Assembly: GCA_948144175.1 (NCBI GenBank)
Contig: CANXME010002591.1
Location: 2,526,501-2,590,500 of the forward strand
Origin: Closterium sp. NIES-65
Taxonomy: Eukaryota > Streptophyta > Zygnematophyceae > Desmidiales > Closteriaceae
Length of the DNA stretch: 64,000 bases
Direction: 5' to 3'
Shown one piece after another: positions 1-11,518 of this stretch; within the stretch, counting starts at the first letter, position 1, and each line of letters opens with the position of its first letter. Below the pieces are notes generated by a model. It saw only the letters and a list, made by a program, of their open reading frames with translations, was not told where the DNA came from and ran no database searches. Made by a program: the position numbers and the translations under genes.

Positions 1-950
1 TCCGTGACTACTGTGTTAAAAGCCACGCACGCCGCCTCGCGAGGCCCGACGATGGTGATGTCGTCGGCATACGCTACTATTGCCACCTCCGGTATGCTCG
101 TGGCCACGCTGAGTAGTATCGGCTGGATTGCTGCCGCAAAAAGGAGAGGCCCCAGTGGATCCCCTTGGCGGACACCTCTGGAGCTTACGATGTGCTCCAC
201 TTCCAGACGGGGGTCCACAAGAAGCCGCGAGGAGCCATCGTAGAGGTTCCTGACAAGCGGGAGCAGCGTGTTGAGAGTAGACCACTGGAGGGCGGAGAGG
301 AATGACGCGCGTTCTACACTGTTAAATGCGTTTTCCACATCGAGCTGTAGAGCTACGCGGGTCTCGTCGTCCTTAAGGAGAGAACGAACCGCGTGGATAA
401 TACACTCCGCTCCCCCAGGAACCGCCACGCCGAACTGTACGGGTAGGAAAAATTCCCGGATTTTCGGGCCTAAGCTGTGCAGCGCCGCTTTAGCCACCAC
501 GCGGAGCAACGCCTCGCCTATTGCGATTGGTCTAACTCCTCCCCCAGGCTTTTCCAAGGCTATGAGCCGAGAGGGGAGTAGGAGGTCACGAACTGATTGA
601 CTCTGGAAAGAGCCGGCGAGGCGATTTACCACGTTCGTCAGCAACAGGAGGATCTCCTCGTTCGCTAGGGCTGGGTCTCGTAGGTGTTCAAAACAGCTGC
701 CTGAGGGCCCTGCCCCTACCCCATTCGGGCATTTCACGAGGATTTCGCGCAGAGCCTCGAGTGGGATACGGAGCTCAGAGTCAGTGATCCCGGTAACCCA
801 TGCTGGTGTTGGGGCGCTTGACGGTGGGTGTTTCGCCCGTAGGGCAGCCAGGGTCGCAGAGCTTGGGTCGGCGAGGGGGCTTGTGCGTAACGCCGCAACC
901 GCCTTCGAAATGTTACCTTTTTGAACCAAACCCTCCGCTCTTGCGCAAAC
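1..950 (-). pseudogene. LINE reverse transcriptase domain (partial)
   Basis: Translating the minus strand in the frame that differs from the upstream ORF gives a continuous RT without stops. Motifs in order are: GVGAGPSGSCFEHLRD (about 690-640), LEKPGGGVRPIAIGEALLR (about 560-510), the palm A motif LQLDVENAFNSVE (about 350-315), RGVRQGDPLGPLLFAAAIQ (about 180-125) and the palm C motif VAYADDITIVG (about 85-50). The catalytic Asp residues of A and C are present. The protein would copy the element's own RNA at the nicked target. It is truncated by the window edge and lies out of frame with the 3178-940 ORF, hence pseudogene. Confidence 0.8.
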
Positions 951-3178
951 CCCTTCGTCATCGTCTTGATGCATAGCGGACCCCCCGTGTCGGGGATAGT
1001 GCAGGCTGCCTCGAACAACCCATCCCACTCTCCCAGCTGGAACTGATGTAACCGAGCCTCAATCGCTGCCCACCGACTTCCAGTGACAGGCTCTGGTGGG
1101 GGGCGAAGTGTCAGCCTCGGGAGGTATAGTAGGACCGCCCAAGCACCTGGGCATTCTGGGTTCGTCGACAGCCGCAGGAGAGGTGCGAGGAGACACAAAC
1201 AGAATTTGTCCAGCACTTGGGGTGGTAAGCGTCTGACTAGGAAGGGTTGGTCCATCCGTTGAAGGAGATCCATAGTCCACGTGCCCGCCATTTGCCAGAT
1301 GGCGTCATCCTCTGCCAGGGTGGCCGGCGATTTCACTTCGTTGGTTACCGTGGGAGCTGGCACAGATACTCCTTCAGCCTGGGATGTCGCCCTGGCCACT
1401 CCCTCTCCCGTCCCTCGCACTCGATTCCGGCCTCTTCCCAAATCCTCCTTGTTAACCAGAGACACCTCTTTGGACTCCGGGCCCGCCTCCTCTCCACACA
1501 TAAACTCAGGGTCCCCCATGTCCTCAGCAGGCTCAGCGTCGACCCCATTGGCTGGGGCTTCCAAAACCTCTGGGCGGTCGTGGCGTTCCCGCCAAGGGCC
1601 TGCTCGTGCCTGGATCTCCGCTCCCCCCAAGCGAGCAACACCCCCGCGCCTTCCCCCTCGCCTCCCGCGATCCATACCGCGGAAACCCCGGTTCGCCGCC
1701 AGTGCTGGCTGAGGCGTCGCCGCTAGTCCCGCTCTCCCCGCCGGCATCCATGGCGTTCTGCCTCCCCTTGGTGGGCCCCACGTGACAGCACCCAAACGAG
1801 CTGAGCGACGAGTGGCGACGGCCGCCGCAGTTGGAGCTACTGGGCTTGACGGTGAGTGCGTGTGTGCTCCGCTATCCTGGTTTGGCGCCGGCTGCTCTGC
1901 CACACGGGTTGCTGTTGCCTCTGTTGTTGCCTCATTGAGTCCAGAAACCCCCCGTGCCTCTTGCGTGTGCGCAGATGAGGACCGATGCACTCGCTCTGAT
2001 GGCAGTTGCCCTTGCAGAAGCCAGCCCAGGAGGGGTCCCGGGGAGCCAGGTCCAAGCCCTTCTCCGAGCCGTCTCGGCGCTGGCTGGGCCCGTGGCTTCC
2101 TCGTCGACATCACTCGTGCAGCGCCGGAGGCGGCGCCGTTCGGGGGCCTCGGAGTCTCTCCCTCAGCCTGGACGTGCTCCTGCCTCCTTGAGGCCGCGGC
2201 AGCAGCAGGCATTCCGACGTTCGCAGCGGCAGTCGTCGCGGCTTCCGCCGTTGGGGCGTCGCTTCGCACCCCAGTCGCAGCAGACACCGCCGCCGCCAGC
2301 ACGGCCGGCGACACCGGCGCCGGTGACGCGGATAGCGCCGCCTCTGCAGTCTGTTCCGGACTCGCGCCCAGCCTCATCCCCTCAGCCTCCGCCTGTGCAG
2401 CCCGCGGGATGGCAGAGGGCAAAACTGAGCCGGCGTCAAAGGCAGCGGCAGAGGCGCCAGCAGACACCAGGACCACAGGCACTCCAGCAGCCGCGACTCC
2501 AGACTCCTCACCAGCCGCCATCGCGGGCGGCGCAGCCGCCTCCAGCTCAATCTCCGCTCCGTCGGTTTCCTTTGCCCCTCCATCCGCAGCAGCATCGCTC
2601 CTCGGTGTACCATGTTCCTCCGTCCCCTCCTCCGCCCGCTCAGGTCCCTCAGTCTGTGTCGGGCCCCTCGTCATTCCATCAGTACTCATTCCAAGGCCCC
2701 CCTGTGCAGCACCCATGGGTTCCAGTAACGCCTCCTGCCTCGCCGCCCCCTCAAGCCGTGGTTCCTGGTCAGCCTCCAACTCTCGTCGAGCAGCGCGTGA
2801 TGCACGTGGGGACTTGCTTGACGCTCTTGTCGTACGTGCTAGACCAGCTTCACGTGACTCTGGTGCAGCAGGAGGTGCAGATCGGGGCAATGCAGCCAGC
2901 GGAGCAGACGGCGGCAGTGGCGGCAGCGGAGGAGTTGCAGCATTACCTCCCGCGGATTGGCTTTGTGCCGGGCTCCCCCGGGGCTGCCCTCGGGCCCGGC
3001 CCTGGAGCTTTGGCACGGCTTGCCGAGTCTGCCCAGGAGGACCCTCTCGACCTTGTAGCCGCTGCCGCGTCCGTCCTACGCTGGTTGGACGGGCGGCTTT
3101 GCTGGATCCTGGCTGAGTAGCTGGTGCCTTCCCTTTACCGGCCGCCTGAGAGGCAGGCTTGGCTTTGGGCTTCCCCAT
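930..3178 (-). CDS. N-terminal part of the LINE ORF, Pro/Ala/Arg-rich
   Basis: The frame starts at ATG 3178 and stays open to 734, but after about 940 homology moves to another frame (the RT), so its last 60 or so codons are out of register. Residues 1 to about 600 are low complexity (Ala, Pro, Gly, Arg, Ser) with no recognisable fold. The last third, with segments such as QVLDKFCLCLLAPLLRLS and GAWAVLLYLPRLTLRPPP, has the hydrophobic pattern found directly upstream of RT in plant and algal non-LTR elements. No CCHC knuckle or endonuclease was identified. Long frames on the opposite strand (1782-3116 and 1954-3120) are judged to be composition shadows. Confidence 0.55.
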
Positions 3179-3519
<341 letters not shown>

Positions 3520-3683
3520 TTTTTAAGACGTTTATGTGAACAACCACACAATGCATGATCCTCCATGCTATTTCTTGGGTCCTCCTGGGCCTTGATGGGT
3601 CTCTTGATGCGTGATGAGGCTCACGCGTCACTTGATTTCGTATTTAGGTGTATGAACCTTTCGGCTCGATTTTTCTCACCTTT

Positions 3684-3687
<4 letters not shown>

Positions 3688-3714
<27 letters not shown>

Positions 3715-3842
3715 TCTTCTTCTTCTTCTTCTTCTTCTTCTTCTTCTTCTTCTTCTTCTTCTTCTTCTTCTTCTTCTTCTTCTTCTTCTTCTTCTTCTTC
3801 TTCTTCTTCTTCTTCTTCTTCTTCTTCTTCTTCTTCTTCTTT
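3688..3842. repeat. Compound (CT)n-(TTC)n microsatellite
   Basis: About 25 nt of CT pass directly into about 130 nt of uninterrupted TTC triplets (GAA on the minus strand, some 43 units). The tract is perfectly pyrimidine/purine partitioned and long enough to be a candidate for intramolecular triplex. ORFs of poly-Ser, poly-Phe or poly-Glu here are artefacts. Confidence 0.98.
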
Positions 3843-4131
3843 GCTTTGCACTAGTTGTTGCTGGTTGCCCATATCATAGTGCAGACCATCCTTGAGCCCA
3901 AGGTACCAAATTGAAGTAAAAATGACAAGCACTTCCATAGGCAACTTATCATCACATAATAACCATTTCTTGCAAAAATACACAAATGCACCAATAGCTA
4001 ATGGCCCCTAGGGCTCCTCCTTGGGCCCCTTGGCCCTTAGTTCCTTAAGTTGCTCCTCAGCCTTGCACCCCCTGGTGCAGCCCCGTTATGTCCCTTTGAC
4101 ATAAGGGGAAAGGGCTCCGTCCTTTGGTCCC

Positions 4132-5301
4132 TCACACTACGGGTGTGAGGCCTTGGCCTCCACGCCCCCCCATGGGGCAGGCGTTCGCCATGTGGCTGGG
4201 CTGGCCACAGCGAAAACAGGTACCCTTGAAGGTCCTTTCCTGGCAAGAGCCTTGCTTGGAGCCTTTGTTGCCGAGTTCGCCGGCGTTGAGGCCACCCCCG
4301 CGGGTGGGACGGTTGTAGGTCATGCGAGCGCGCTTCGACGCGGCCACGTCGGCCATGGCCAGCTTGTACGAATGGGAGGTCAGCACGGTCTTGGACTGGT
4401 AGAGCTGGAAGCAATCAGCCGCCTTGAAGCCCGCCTCGTCCGCCACCAAGAGCACCTCAAATCGCTTGTTAATGAGCGACTCGATTTGAGCAATGTTGGT
4501 GCGAGCGCCTTCCGCATCGCCTTGCTGGAGTTTGAACTCAATGTGCCTGAGGTGGGCCTGGATAGCAGAGAAAACCTCTGCTTGGTCGCATACGCCCTTG
4601 CGGTTGAACGTGGAGTTTGCGGTTGCGGGGTTGAGGGGGGGAAGCGTAGAGCAAGAGGCATGAGTGAAAATTGGGTTGTGACGACGAGGGGAGGCCTCAC
4701 CATCAGCGTCGTCGGACTCATCGCTGTCATCTTCGACGGGAGCGGGGGCCAGGTCCTTCTTGATGCGGGCAGTCTTGGGAGGGCGCGGTGCGACGGCGTG
4801 AGCTTCTTCTTTCTTCTTATCATATTTTGCAGAAGTTGTAGCGTCCTCATTTTTTTTAAGTCCCCGCCGTAACAGGCGCGTGCTGCTGTAACAGCGCCAG
4901 TCTTGCTTGCAGTTGCGCCGGGTTGAACGGGGGGTTGGGGTCGGTCGTGGCTGGCGTGTGGCTCGAGGGTGCTGGCGCGTGCTGCTTGACACGCGCGCCT
5001 GAGGGGCTCGAGGTGGTGGTCAAGACAGCCGCGTCAGCGGTTGTCTTTTTCGCCACTTCGCGGAAGGCTCCTCGGAAGGCGTTGGGGAGCCTCCGCCCAG
5101 CAGGACCTCGACGCCAGTGGCGAGGTCCTCGCGTGAATCCTCGGCAGCCCGTTTCGGGCGACGGGCGGTTGTCCCGGGCGGAATGTTGGCATTCGGGGCG
5201 ATGGGAGTGTCTGTCGCCTTGCTGCCCTCGCGATTAGCAGTGTTGTTCGCTGGCGCCATGGCTCCGATGTTGTGTTTAAAAATATCAGCAAGTAGAGTCA
5301 T
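4132..5301 (-). pseudogene. Gag-like protein of an unassigned retroelement, CCHC knuckle
   Basis: Three minus-strand frames join into one protein: 5301 (or ATG 5259) to about 5080, then about 5080-4860, then about 4865-4132, with frameshifts near 5075 and at an A8 run near 4853-4860. The N-terminus is Pro/Ala/Thr-rich. The middle is helical and charged (for example QAHLRHIEFKLQQGDAEGA and INKRFEVLLVADEAGF). The C-terminus carries a canonical zinc knuckle CFRCGQPSHMANAC (CX2CX4HX4C) and stops 15 residues later. A knuckle after a helical domain is typical of Gag. The absence of copia or gypsy Gag similarity leaves a DIRS/tyrosine-recombinase element possible, but no recombinase or RT was found nearby. 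Confidence 0.6.
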
Positions 5302-5769
5302 CGGGGCAGTGAAGCGAGGGAGTGACTGCGTCTTCGCCAGACTGGACGAGATTGAAAACTCAAACTTCGAAATTGAAAAGAAAAACGTGGGTGAGGCCGA
5401 ATGGCCTCAACCCCCTCTTTTGTAGCCAAAAGAGGGCGAGTAGCGATGCGACGTTGCCTTTGCTGCGTTGGCAATCGCTACACTTTCACAATACACAATT
5501 TTTGAAAAGTGTTACACACTTTTAAAAATTTACATACCTACGCGAATCTCGATTACTAGGATTTCAGCCAACCCCCCCGGTACGACGCTCGTCAGTCAGT
5601 GTACACTACAGAAAAAAAGCTGAAATGTCAGCCCTTACATAGAAACAAAATCTGAAATTTCAGCCCACACACTAAAAAAAAAGCAGAAAAATCAGCCCCA
5701 CTATCTCCCCAACACTGAAAACACAATTTTTAACCCTAATCAGCCTTTTTTCGCTAACTTCTGAGGCCC
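5302..5769. other. Non-coding stretch with short A-rich imperfect repeats
   Basis: This is AT-rich sequence upstream of the minus-strand Gag. Between about 5608 and 5702 a unit of about 30 nt, ending in 'tcagccc' after an A-rich run and 'tgaaa', occurs three times. No gene was recognised. It could be the leader or LTR of the Gag-like element. Confidence 0.45.
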
Positions 5770-5991
5770 TGTCTGTGAACTCTTGAACTAGCTTTGTGGC
5801 TCTTCTGCTTGTGCTCGGAGTGTGGTGACGTTGTGATCCACCCTAAGCTTTGTTTCTTTGTGACTGGTCTTGTAACTGTACACTTTCGGTTTTGCTTGAC
5901 ATCCCTAACTTAGACTATGGGGGTGTGTCAAATATTGTAGTCTTAGTGAGGTGTGTTATAAAAGGTACAACTGTTAGGGTTAGGTTTATGG
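5770..5991 (+). mobile_element. Copy G: 3' end of a decayed copia-A element (3' UTR + LTR, left part)
   Basis: Bases 5800-5925 match, with substitutions, the 3' untranslated block seen before the 3' LTR of A2 (43225-43342) and A3 (50878-50988): 'gtgctcgga', 'gatccaccct', runs of 'gctttg', and a PPT of the form ctatgggggtg at 5915-5925. The LTR starts TGTCA at 5926 and is interrupted at 5991 by the TSD and LTR of B1. It resumes at 25851. Its coding region has been lost or replaced upstream. Confidence 0.7.
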
Positions 5992-6428
5992 TGTTGGGCT
6001 GAGTGCCCCTTAGGATCTTTAGTAGGGTTAAACTCTGGGTAGAGTGATGTAGTAGCGGAAGCGTTTAAATGAAGTCCTTGAACCACCTTGCGCTGGTATG
6101 TGAGGGCAAAGTAAGTTGATTAAAACAAGCAAGTACAAAGGTTTATATGAGAGTACAAGGAATACGAAGAGATATAATCAAACTGTTTTACTGTTGCGGT
6201 TCGATACAGTGCGACTCGGGCAACTGCTCAATGTCGAGTCAGTTGTGTGTCCTTGCTGTCGCGCTGTATTTGTCAAGTCAAAGGTCGCTGACCTTTGACC
6301 TTCGCGTAACCTCCAGCGGTTACTTCAACCTCCGAGGGTTGACTCGCTGGTGTCTCGATATGCTCTGCTTTGCTTGTGCCTTGGAGTTATGACACAGCAG
6401 AGGCGCTTAAGATTGTTTGTTCCCAACA
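5992..6428 (-). repeat. B1 3' LTR
   Basis: 437 bp, TGTTGGG...CCCAACA. It matches the split 5' LTR at 18985-19247/25681-25845 almost throughout; one block of about 9 bp near 6145 is absent from the other copy. The RNase H frame runs a few codons into this LTR before stopping at 6407. Confidence 0.93.
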
Positions 6429-8986
6429 CTCCCCTTCGCTTCTGGAGTGTCGCTGCTGGTGACGTGGCCTTGTCCAGTTAGCAGCATGCAGTACTCGAAC
6501 TTCTGTTTTCCGAGCTTCTTGGTCAAGTAGTCAGCTGCCATCTCGAACGTGGGACAGTAGGATAGTTCAAGTCTCCCTTTCTCGATCTCGTCCTTCACGA
6601 AGAAATATCGCAAGGCGATGTGTTTCGTCCTGTTCGCGAAGCCGTTCTTGTTGGCGATGCGAATTGCCAATTGGTTGTCGCAGAACAGAGTGAAGTTGGG
6701 TAACTCGGCTAACTTCGCTTCTTCCAGCAGCTTGCGAAGATAGAGTCCTTCCTTGGTGGCTGAGCAGAGTGCAATATATTCTGCTTCAGCTGACGAGAGA
6801 GCAATTAATTCTTGCTTCCTCGATTGCCAGGAGATAGGTCCGATAGGTTCGAGGCGGTAGATGTAGCCAGTGCGGGAGCGCCTATTGTCTGAGTCGCCAG
6901 CGTGATCAGCATCGACGTAGCCGATTAATTTAGTCGGTGTAGTTGTGTTCTTGTAGTAAGTTAGGCCGAGCGTTGAGGTACTGACGAAGTAGTGGAGAGC
7001 GCGGTCGAGCTCCACCATGTGTTCTGCTTCAGGCTTCTTGAGGTAGGTGGCGAGCTGGCTTGCGGAGTATGAGAGGTCAGAGCGGCAGGTGACAGCTGGG
7101 AAGAGAAGGCATCCTAGCTTTCTCTGGTAGTCGCGTATCCCGGCGGATTTCAGTAGAGAGCATCCTTCCTTGTGGTTTCCTGTCGCGTAGCGGTAGGGCG
7201 TAGAGATGGTGGTAGGTTTGAGCGCGAAGCGTTTGGTGATGGTGTCGGCGTACTTAGTGGCGTTGATGTAGATCGCGCCTTCTTCTTCCCGAATGTTCAA
7301 GCCGAGGTACTGTGTGACGGTAGAGGAGACCTTGAGTGTGAGGTCCCTCTGTAGCTCCCCTTCGAACCAGGTGGTGATGTCGTCAGTGGAGTTGATGTAG
7401 AGTAGGTCGTCTACGTAGACGATCAGCAGAATGTAGTCGGTGTCTTTAGTGAGTCGGTACATTCCTTGGTCGTGAGGTAGTTGGCGGAATCCGATGCGAA
7501 TGAGGCGAGCGTGTAGGTACTTTTGCCATAGCCGCGGAGCTTGCTTGATCCCGTAAAGTGATTTCAGCAGTTGACAGACTTGGTTAGGTTCCCCGTTGGT
7601 ACCGTATGGGAGCTCGACGAAGATTTCCGCGTCGACAGGTGCGTAGAGGAACGCGTTGGCGACATCGTTTTGCCATAGCTTCCTTTTCTTCATGGCGGCG
7701 ATTGCGAGGAGGATTCGAAGTGAGGTATGTCGGCTAACCGGGGCGAATGTCTCGGTGAAGTCCCGTCCGTGCTCGTGATCGAATCCACGCACAACCCAGC
7801 GTGCTTTGAACTTCTCAATTGTGCCGTTTGCTTTTGTTTTAACGTGGAAGACCCATTTCTTGGTGAGAATGGTCTTGTTCCTTGCCACGATGATGGGGAC
7901 AACTTTCCAGGCGTTCCGTTCCTCCAGCGCCTTTAACTTTCTGTCCATGGCTTCACGCCATTTTTCCTTGTGTTCCCCCCCCAGAGCCTGCTGAACCGTC
8001 GCAGGCTCCTTAGGAAGAGTGTTGCCGTGGACTGCGGTGACGAGTCCGAGAATCTGCAGTCCAGTCTGTGAGTAGCGGGGAAGAGTTGCATCGTCGGGAT
8101 AAGCTGCTTCATCTCCCGCTTCTAGATCAGGTATGAAATTCGGTCCTACTCGTTCTGCTTCGTTGGTGTTGAGTGTCGCAGGTGTTCTGTAACCGTTGTC
8201 GGCAAAGAAGTAGAAGGTTTTGGCGTTGACACTTTCGCGAGGGTTATCTTCGTTCATGGGGACGTCGACGGAGCAGAACGAAAGGGGTCCAGCTTCTTCT
8301 TATGCGTTGGCCACATTCTGCTCGTCCCAGTCAGCTTCGTCTGTTGCCGAGGCGAAGGCTCGGTCACCACGAAAACCACCTGTGGGATCTTGGTCCTCTT
8401 GCAGGTTGACAAGGTATGTCTAGAGCGTGAGTCGTACATAGAAAATGACGTCGCGTGCCGCTACTGTTTCCTTGGAGTGGACGTCAAAGATTTTCCACGC
8501 GTTGTAGTTCTTTTCGATGTCGAGGTGTAGTCCCCACTGTGCGCGTTGTGAAAATCGGCCCGCTCGTGCTGCGGGGGGTCGGTACTGTACCATGCATCCG
8601 AACACTCATAACATTTTTGTGCTGCCCTGTTTTCCTGTCCACAGCAGATGCGGTGATGCGTTGTTTGGTAGTGAAGATGTCGATAGCAAGTTGTGCAGCA
8701 TGATGGCGTGGTCCATTGCTGCAGGCCACTGGTGGCTGGGTAGCCGCATGCCACGCAACAGTTTGCGCATGCTGTTCTGCAGAGTCCTGTTCATTCTTTC
8801 TACTACACCTTGCTGCTGATGGGCGTAGGGAAGAGAGAGGAGCAGCTTGATTCCCCTTTCCGCCAGGTACTGCTTGAATCGCTGAGAGGTGTATTCTTCT
8901 CCTCCGTCAGACTGGAAGCTTTTCAGCTTTACGCTTGACTCTCTTTCTGCTACTGGTAGCCAAGCAGCGAATGCTTCGAGGACCAT
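6407..8986 (-). pseudogene. B1 pol: integrase core, reverse transcriptase, RNase H
   Basis: One minus-strand frame from about 8986 to 6407, broken by stops at 8606-8608, 8420-8422 and near 8302. From N to C: integrase second Asp in KSFQSDGGEEY and Glu in QQQGVVERMNR; RT start EKWREAMDRKLKALEERNAW; fingers VVRGFDHEHGRDFTETFAPV; active site LLIVYVDDLLYI (YVDD intact); thumb; RNase H GYVDADHAGDS, SSAEAEYIAL, LFCDNQLAI and [15 protein letters not shown]. The 616-codon part from ATG 8257 is uninterrupted, so RT and RNase H are complete. The integrase is separated from them by stops. Confidence 0.9.
6429..6445 (-). promoter_or_regulatory. B1 polypurine tract
   Basis: The minus strand reads CCAGAAGCGAAGGGGAG immediately upstream of the 3' LTR. 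The same position in B2 (25261-25275) has gaaacgaaggggag. This is the expected second-strand primer. Confidence 0.8.
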
Positions 8987-9027
8987 GACGCGGCTGGGTA
9001 GGTTTCGGCGTCGATGAAGGTGATTGT

Positions 9028-10328
9028 TTAGTTGTATATTACTTGTCCTGGTTCCCGATTGTACAGGATGTCGCTATACACCTTTTCGAGTGGTGCGTAC
9101 GTGGGTGCGCTCGAGTTGTGATGAGGAGTGAACGGCCGATGTGGTAAGTCGGCTTCGGGGCAGGTAAGACATGTTCCTCGTGCCCGTTGAAGTTCTCTGC
9201 CGTCGAGTAGTAGTAATGAGTCCTTGTCAAGGACTCCTGCTCTTATTGTGTTATTTAACATAGTGTTGCTTGGGTGTCCCATGCGTGCATGCACGATGTC
9301 TTCGGAGGCGCGGTGTCCGGGTGAGCGTCGATACGCGTCGGAGTTGGAGTAGAAGCTGGCGGTGAAGTTCCGCTTCTATGGACTTCCCGTTGAGCCGGAT
9401 TCAGCTGCTGTGCAGGTGTTATTGGTGCTTCGTCAACGAGGTCTAGTGTCGTTGTTGCTGCTACTGTTGTTGTTCCTACTACTGTCGATGATGTCTCTGC
9501 TGCTGCCGATGATGTCTCTGCTGCTGCCGATGTTGTCTCTGCTGCTGCCGATGTTGTCTCTGCTGCTGCCGAATGTTGTATTGTTACTAACGCACGTGTT
9601 CGTTCTGCTTCAAAAATGGTATGTGAATACCAAAAGCCTTCTGGACTAAAGTCGGGGTCGAGATCCGGCGGATGCGTCCAAGATGTGAAGGTGACGATCC
9701 CGTCACTGTCTGCGGTGCCCAGGTCAAGGACGAAATCGAGAACGAAGACATTGTTCTTCAGGACCGCTTTTCCGATGTAGAGGCCGCCCTTCCCGTGGTA
9801 CAGCTTGAACTCCTGGGTAGTACTGTCGGCTTCCAGATGTATGCCTTTCGCCATCAACTGGCTGGCGCTCAGTAAGTTGTAGCCAAGTCCTTCTGCTATT
9901 AGGACTTTGGACATTTGCAGTATGACATTCGTCTCTCGTGACTGAAGTTGCACTACTCCTTGTCGTCGTGTGCGCAGTGTCTGATTATTGGCAACAGTGA
10001 TGACGACTTCTCGTTGAAGTTGGTGCTCGCGTTGAACGAAACGTCCTGAAGAGCACATATGTTGTCCGCAGCAACTGTCCAAGAACCATGTATCCTTCCC
10101 GGACGGCTCGCTTTGAGCGATGGCGGCGTACGTCGGGTTCGGTTGAAGTGACTCGCGGCGAGGCGTGCTGTTGTCGAGTTGTTCTTCTGGTGAGTAATAT
10201 GGTGGTGACTCAGTTACGCAGGAGTCACTCAGCCTTGCCATGCAGCTGACGATGTTTCTTGTTACTTTCGCAGGTTGTCCCGTCGATGTTGTTGAGACTT
10301 GTACTAAAGTTGTCGGATTTGATTGCAT
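9028..10328 (-). pseudogene. B1 pol: protease and GAG-pre-integrase zinc domain
   Basis: The frame 10328-9255 carries the copia protease segment DTWFLDSCCGQHMCSS, where the usual DSG triad reads DSC, as in B2. It then has IRDTNVILQ-like and LGYNLLSASQLMAKG motifs typical of copia proteases. A repetitive Ala/Glu/Thr tract (AAAETTS repeated, nt about 9480-9590) is followed by a frameshift near 9260-9295. The next frame (9294-9028) has the pre-integrase HHCC zinc region HARMGHPSNTMLN and CLTCPEADLPH and the first integrase Asp context EKVYSDILY. A second frameshift near 8990-9040 leads to the integrase core. Confidence 0.85.
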
Positions 10329-10385
10329 TCAGGCGACTTGACTGCTTGAAGGGCGAAGTTGGCGTTGCGGCGACGTTGACTGTTG

Positions 10386-11156
10386 TCAATTCGGGCAGTG
10401 CGTACGAAGATGCCTTGAAGTCTTGTAGAGGTGGCAGAACGGAGGTACGTCTCTCCGTCGATTGTTGTTGTTGTGGCGCCGTTGAGTGTGAAACACGAAT
10501 TCGGGCACTGATACCTTTCTCTTGTGTCGTTCTTCTTGCAGGTCCATGTCTTGCTGCTCGGCGTGGATCTCGACGCAAAGTGCTGCTTCAGAAATTTTCC
10601 CGTGGGCTCGTACTATGGAACGAGTGGAGCGCCAGTGAGGACCAAGACCGCCGATGACAACCTTGGCGAAGGCGTCTTCTGAAATCGATCCTCCACATCG
10701 AAGAAGCTTGTCGCGCAGCTCGCGGCAGCGACTGATATACGCCATTCCCTTCTCGCCTGGTTTCATTTTGATTGTTGTCAGCTGCGCAATTAACCGACTT
10801 TAGTTTACGCTGTCTGTTGCTTGATACAGGCTCTTCAAGTGATTGTACGCGAGCTCCGCAGAGTTGCCGTATCCTCGGTAAGACCGTATGTTTTGTTGTT
10901 GAGTTGGAGTAATGTTCCTCAGTAGTATCGTGTACGCCATCATCGATTGATAGGTGTACTGCTGCTTCTCATACTGTGTGCCATTTGTTGGGTATGGCAG
11001 GGACCCGTCGAAGAAGCCAAGGATTTGCGCTCCTTCCATCATCAGCTCGAATTCGAAAGACCAGGTGAAGAAATCCTTGTCGAAGGGTTTTGTCGTTTGC
11101 AGTTTTAGAACGTGCGCGAACTGCGACTGAACTTGTAGTGCGTCCAGTGTTCTCTC
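10386..11156 (-). pseudogene. B1 gag, 3' part
   Basis: This continues the gag that starts at 18923 and is cut by A1. It shares segments with B2 gag: WSFEFELMMEGAQILGFF, MAYTILLRN, GNSAELAYNHLKSLYQ and KPGEKGMAYISRCRELRDKLL. A stop at 10800-10802 breaks the frame. The zinc knuckle reads CHLYKTSRHLRTHC: the second Cys of CX2CX4HX4C is replaced by Tyr, whereas B2 keeps CHLCRTSGHTRFNC. A stop follows at 10386. The pol frame continues in the same register. Confidence 0.85.
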
Positions 11157-11289
11157 TGAGAAGAGTTGAACGAGAATGGAATGAACTATGAATGAAGCGA
11201 GTACAAATATGAAACCCTAGTTGGGTTGTACCCCCTATGGGATACCCCACTATAGCCTACACAATAGCATAAGCTATAATGTTCTGACA
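11157..11289 (-). repeat. A1 3' LTR (133 bp)
   Basis: On the minus strand it reads TGTCAGAAC...TTCTCA. It is identical to 18405-18537. The minus strand just upstream, 11290-11300, is the PPT ctatgggggtg. Confidence 0.95.
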
Positions 11290-11518
11290 CACCCCCATAG
11301 GCAAAGTGGGGGAGAACAAGGGGTCACAAGACCAGTCAAGCAAAGCAAAGCAAAGCTTAGGGTGGATCACAAAGTCACCACACATTCCGAGCACAAGTTC
11401 AAAGGCCAAAAGGCCAGTTCACATGCAAGGGCACATATATATATATATATATATATAAATATATACGAGGCTAAGCAAGCAAGAGCAGGAGTATATATAT
11501 GTGACAGTACAAGTAAGG
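11290..11518 (-). other. A1 3' untranslated block and PPT
   Basis: This non-coding block is conserved with A2 43130-43342 and A3 50777-50988. It has a TA-rich stretch (11434-11463), a 'gctttgctttgc' run, and the PPT ctatgggggtg at 11290-11300 abutting the LTR. It probably carries 3' processing and plus-strand priming signals. Confidence 0.8.

Larger units (their letters stand above)
1..3178 (-). mobile_element. LINE-like non-LTR retrotransposon, truncated by the left window edge
   Basis: On the minus strand a long Pro/Ala-rich reading frame (3178 down to about 940) leads into a reverse-transcriptase frame that is still open at base 1. The order, a low-complexity N-terminus followed by RT with no LTRs in sight, fits a non-LTR retrotransposon. 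The RT end and 3' tail lie outside the window. A frameshift separates the two parts near 930-985, so this copy is probably dead. No endonuclease domain was recognised in the part visible. Confidence 0.75.

Noticed and set aside
1782..3120. Two long plus-strand Pro/Ala-rich ORFs (444 and 388 codons)
   Set aside because: They lie opposite the minus-strand LINE frame, which leads into a clear RT. Composition keeps several frames open, and no motif supports the plus strand.
3565..3983. Poly-Ser, poly-Phe and poly-Glu ORFs
   Set aside because: Translations of the TTC/GAA microsatellite.
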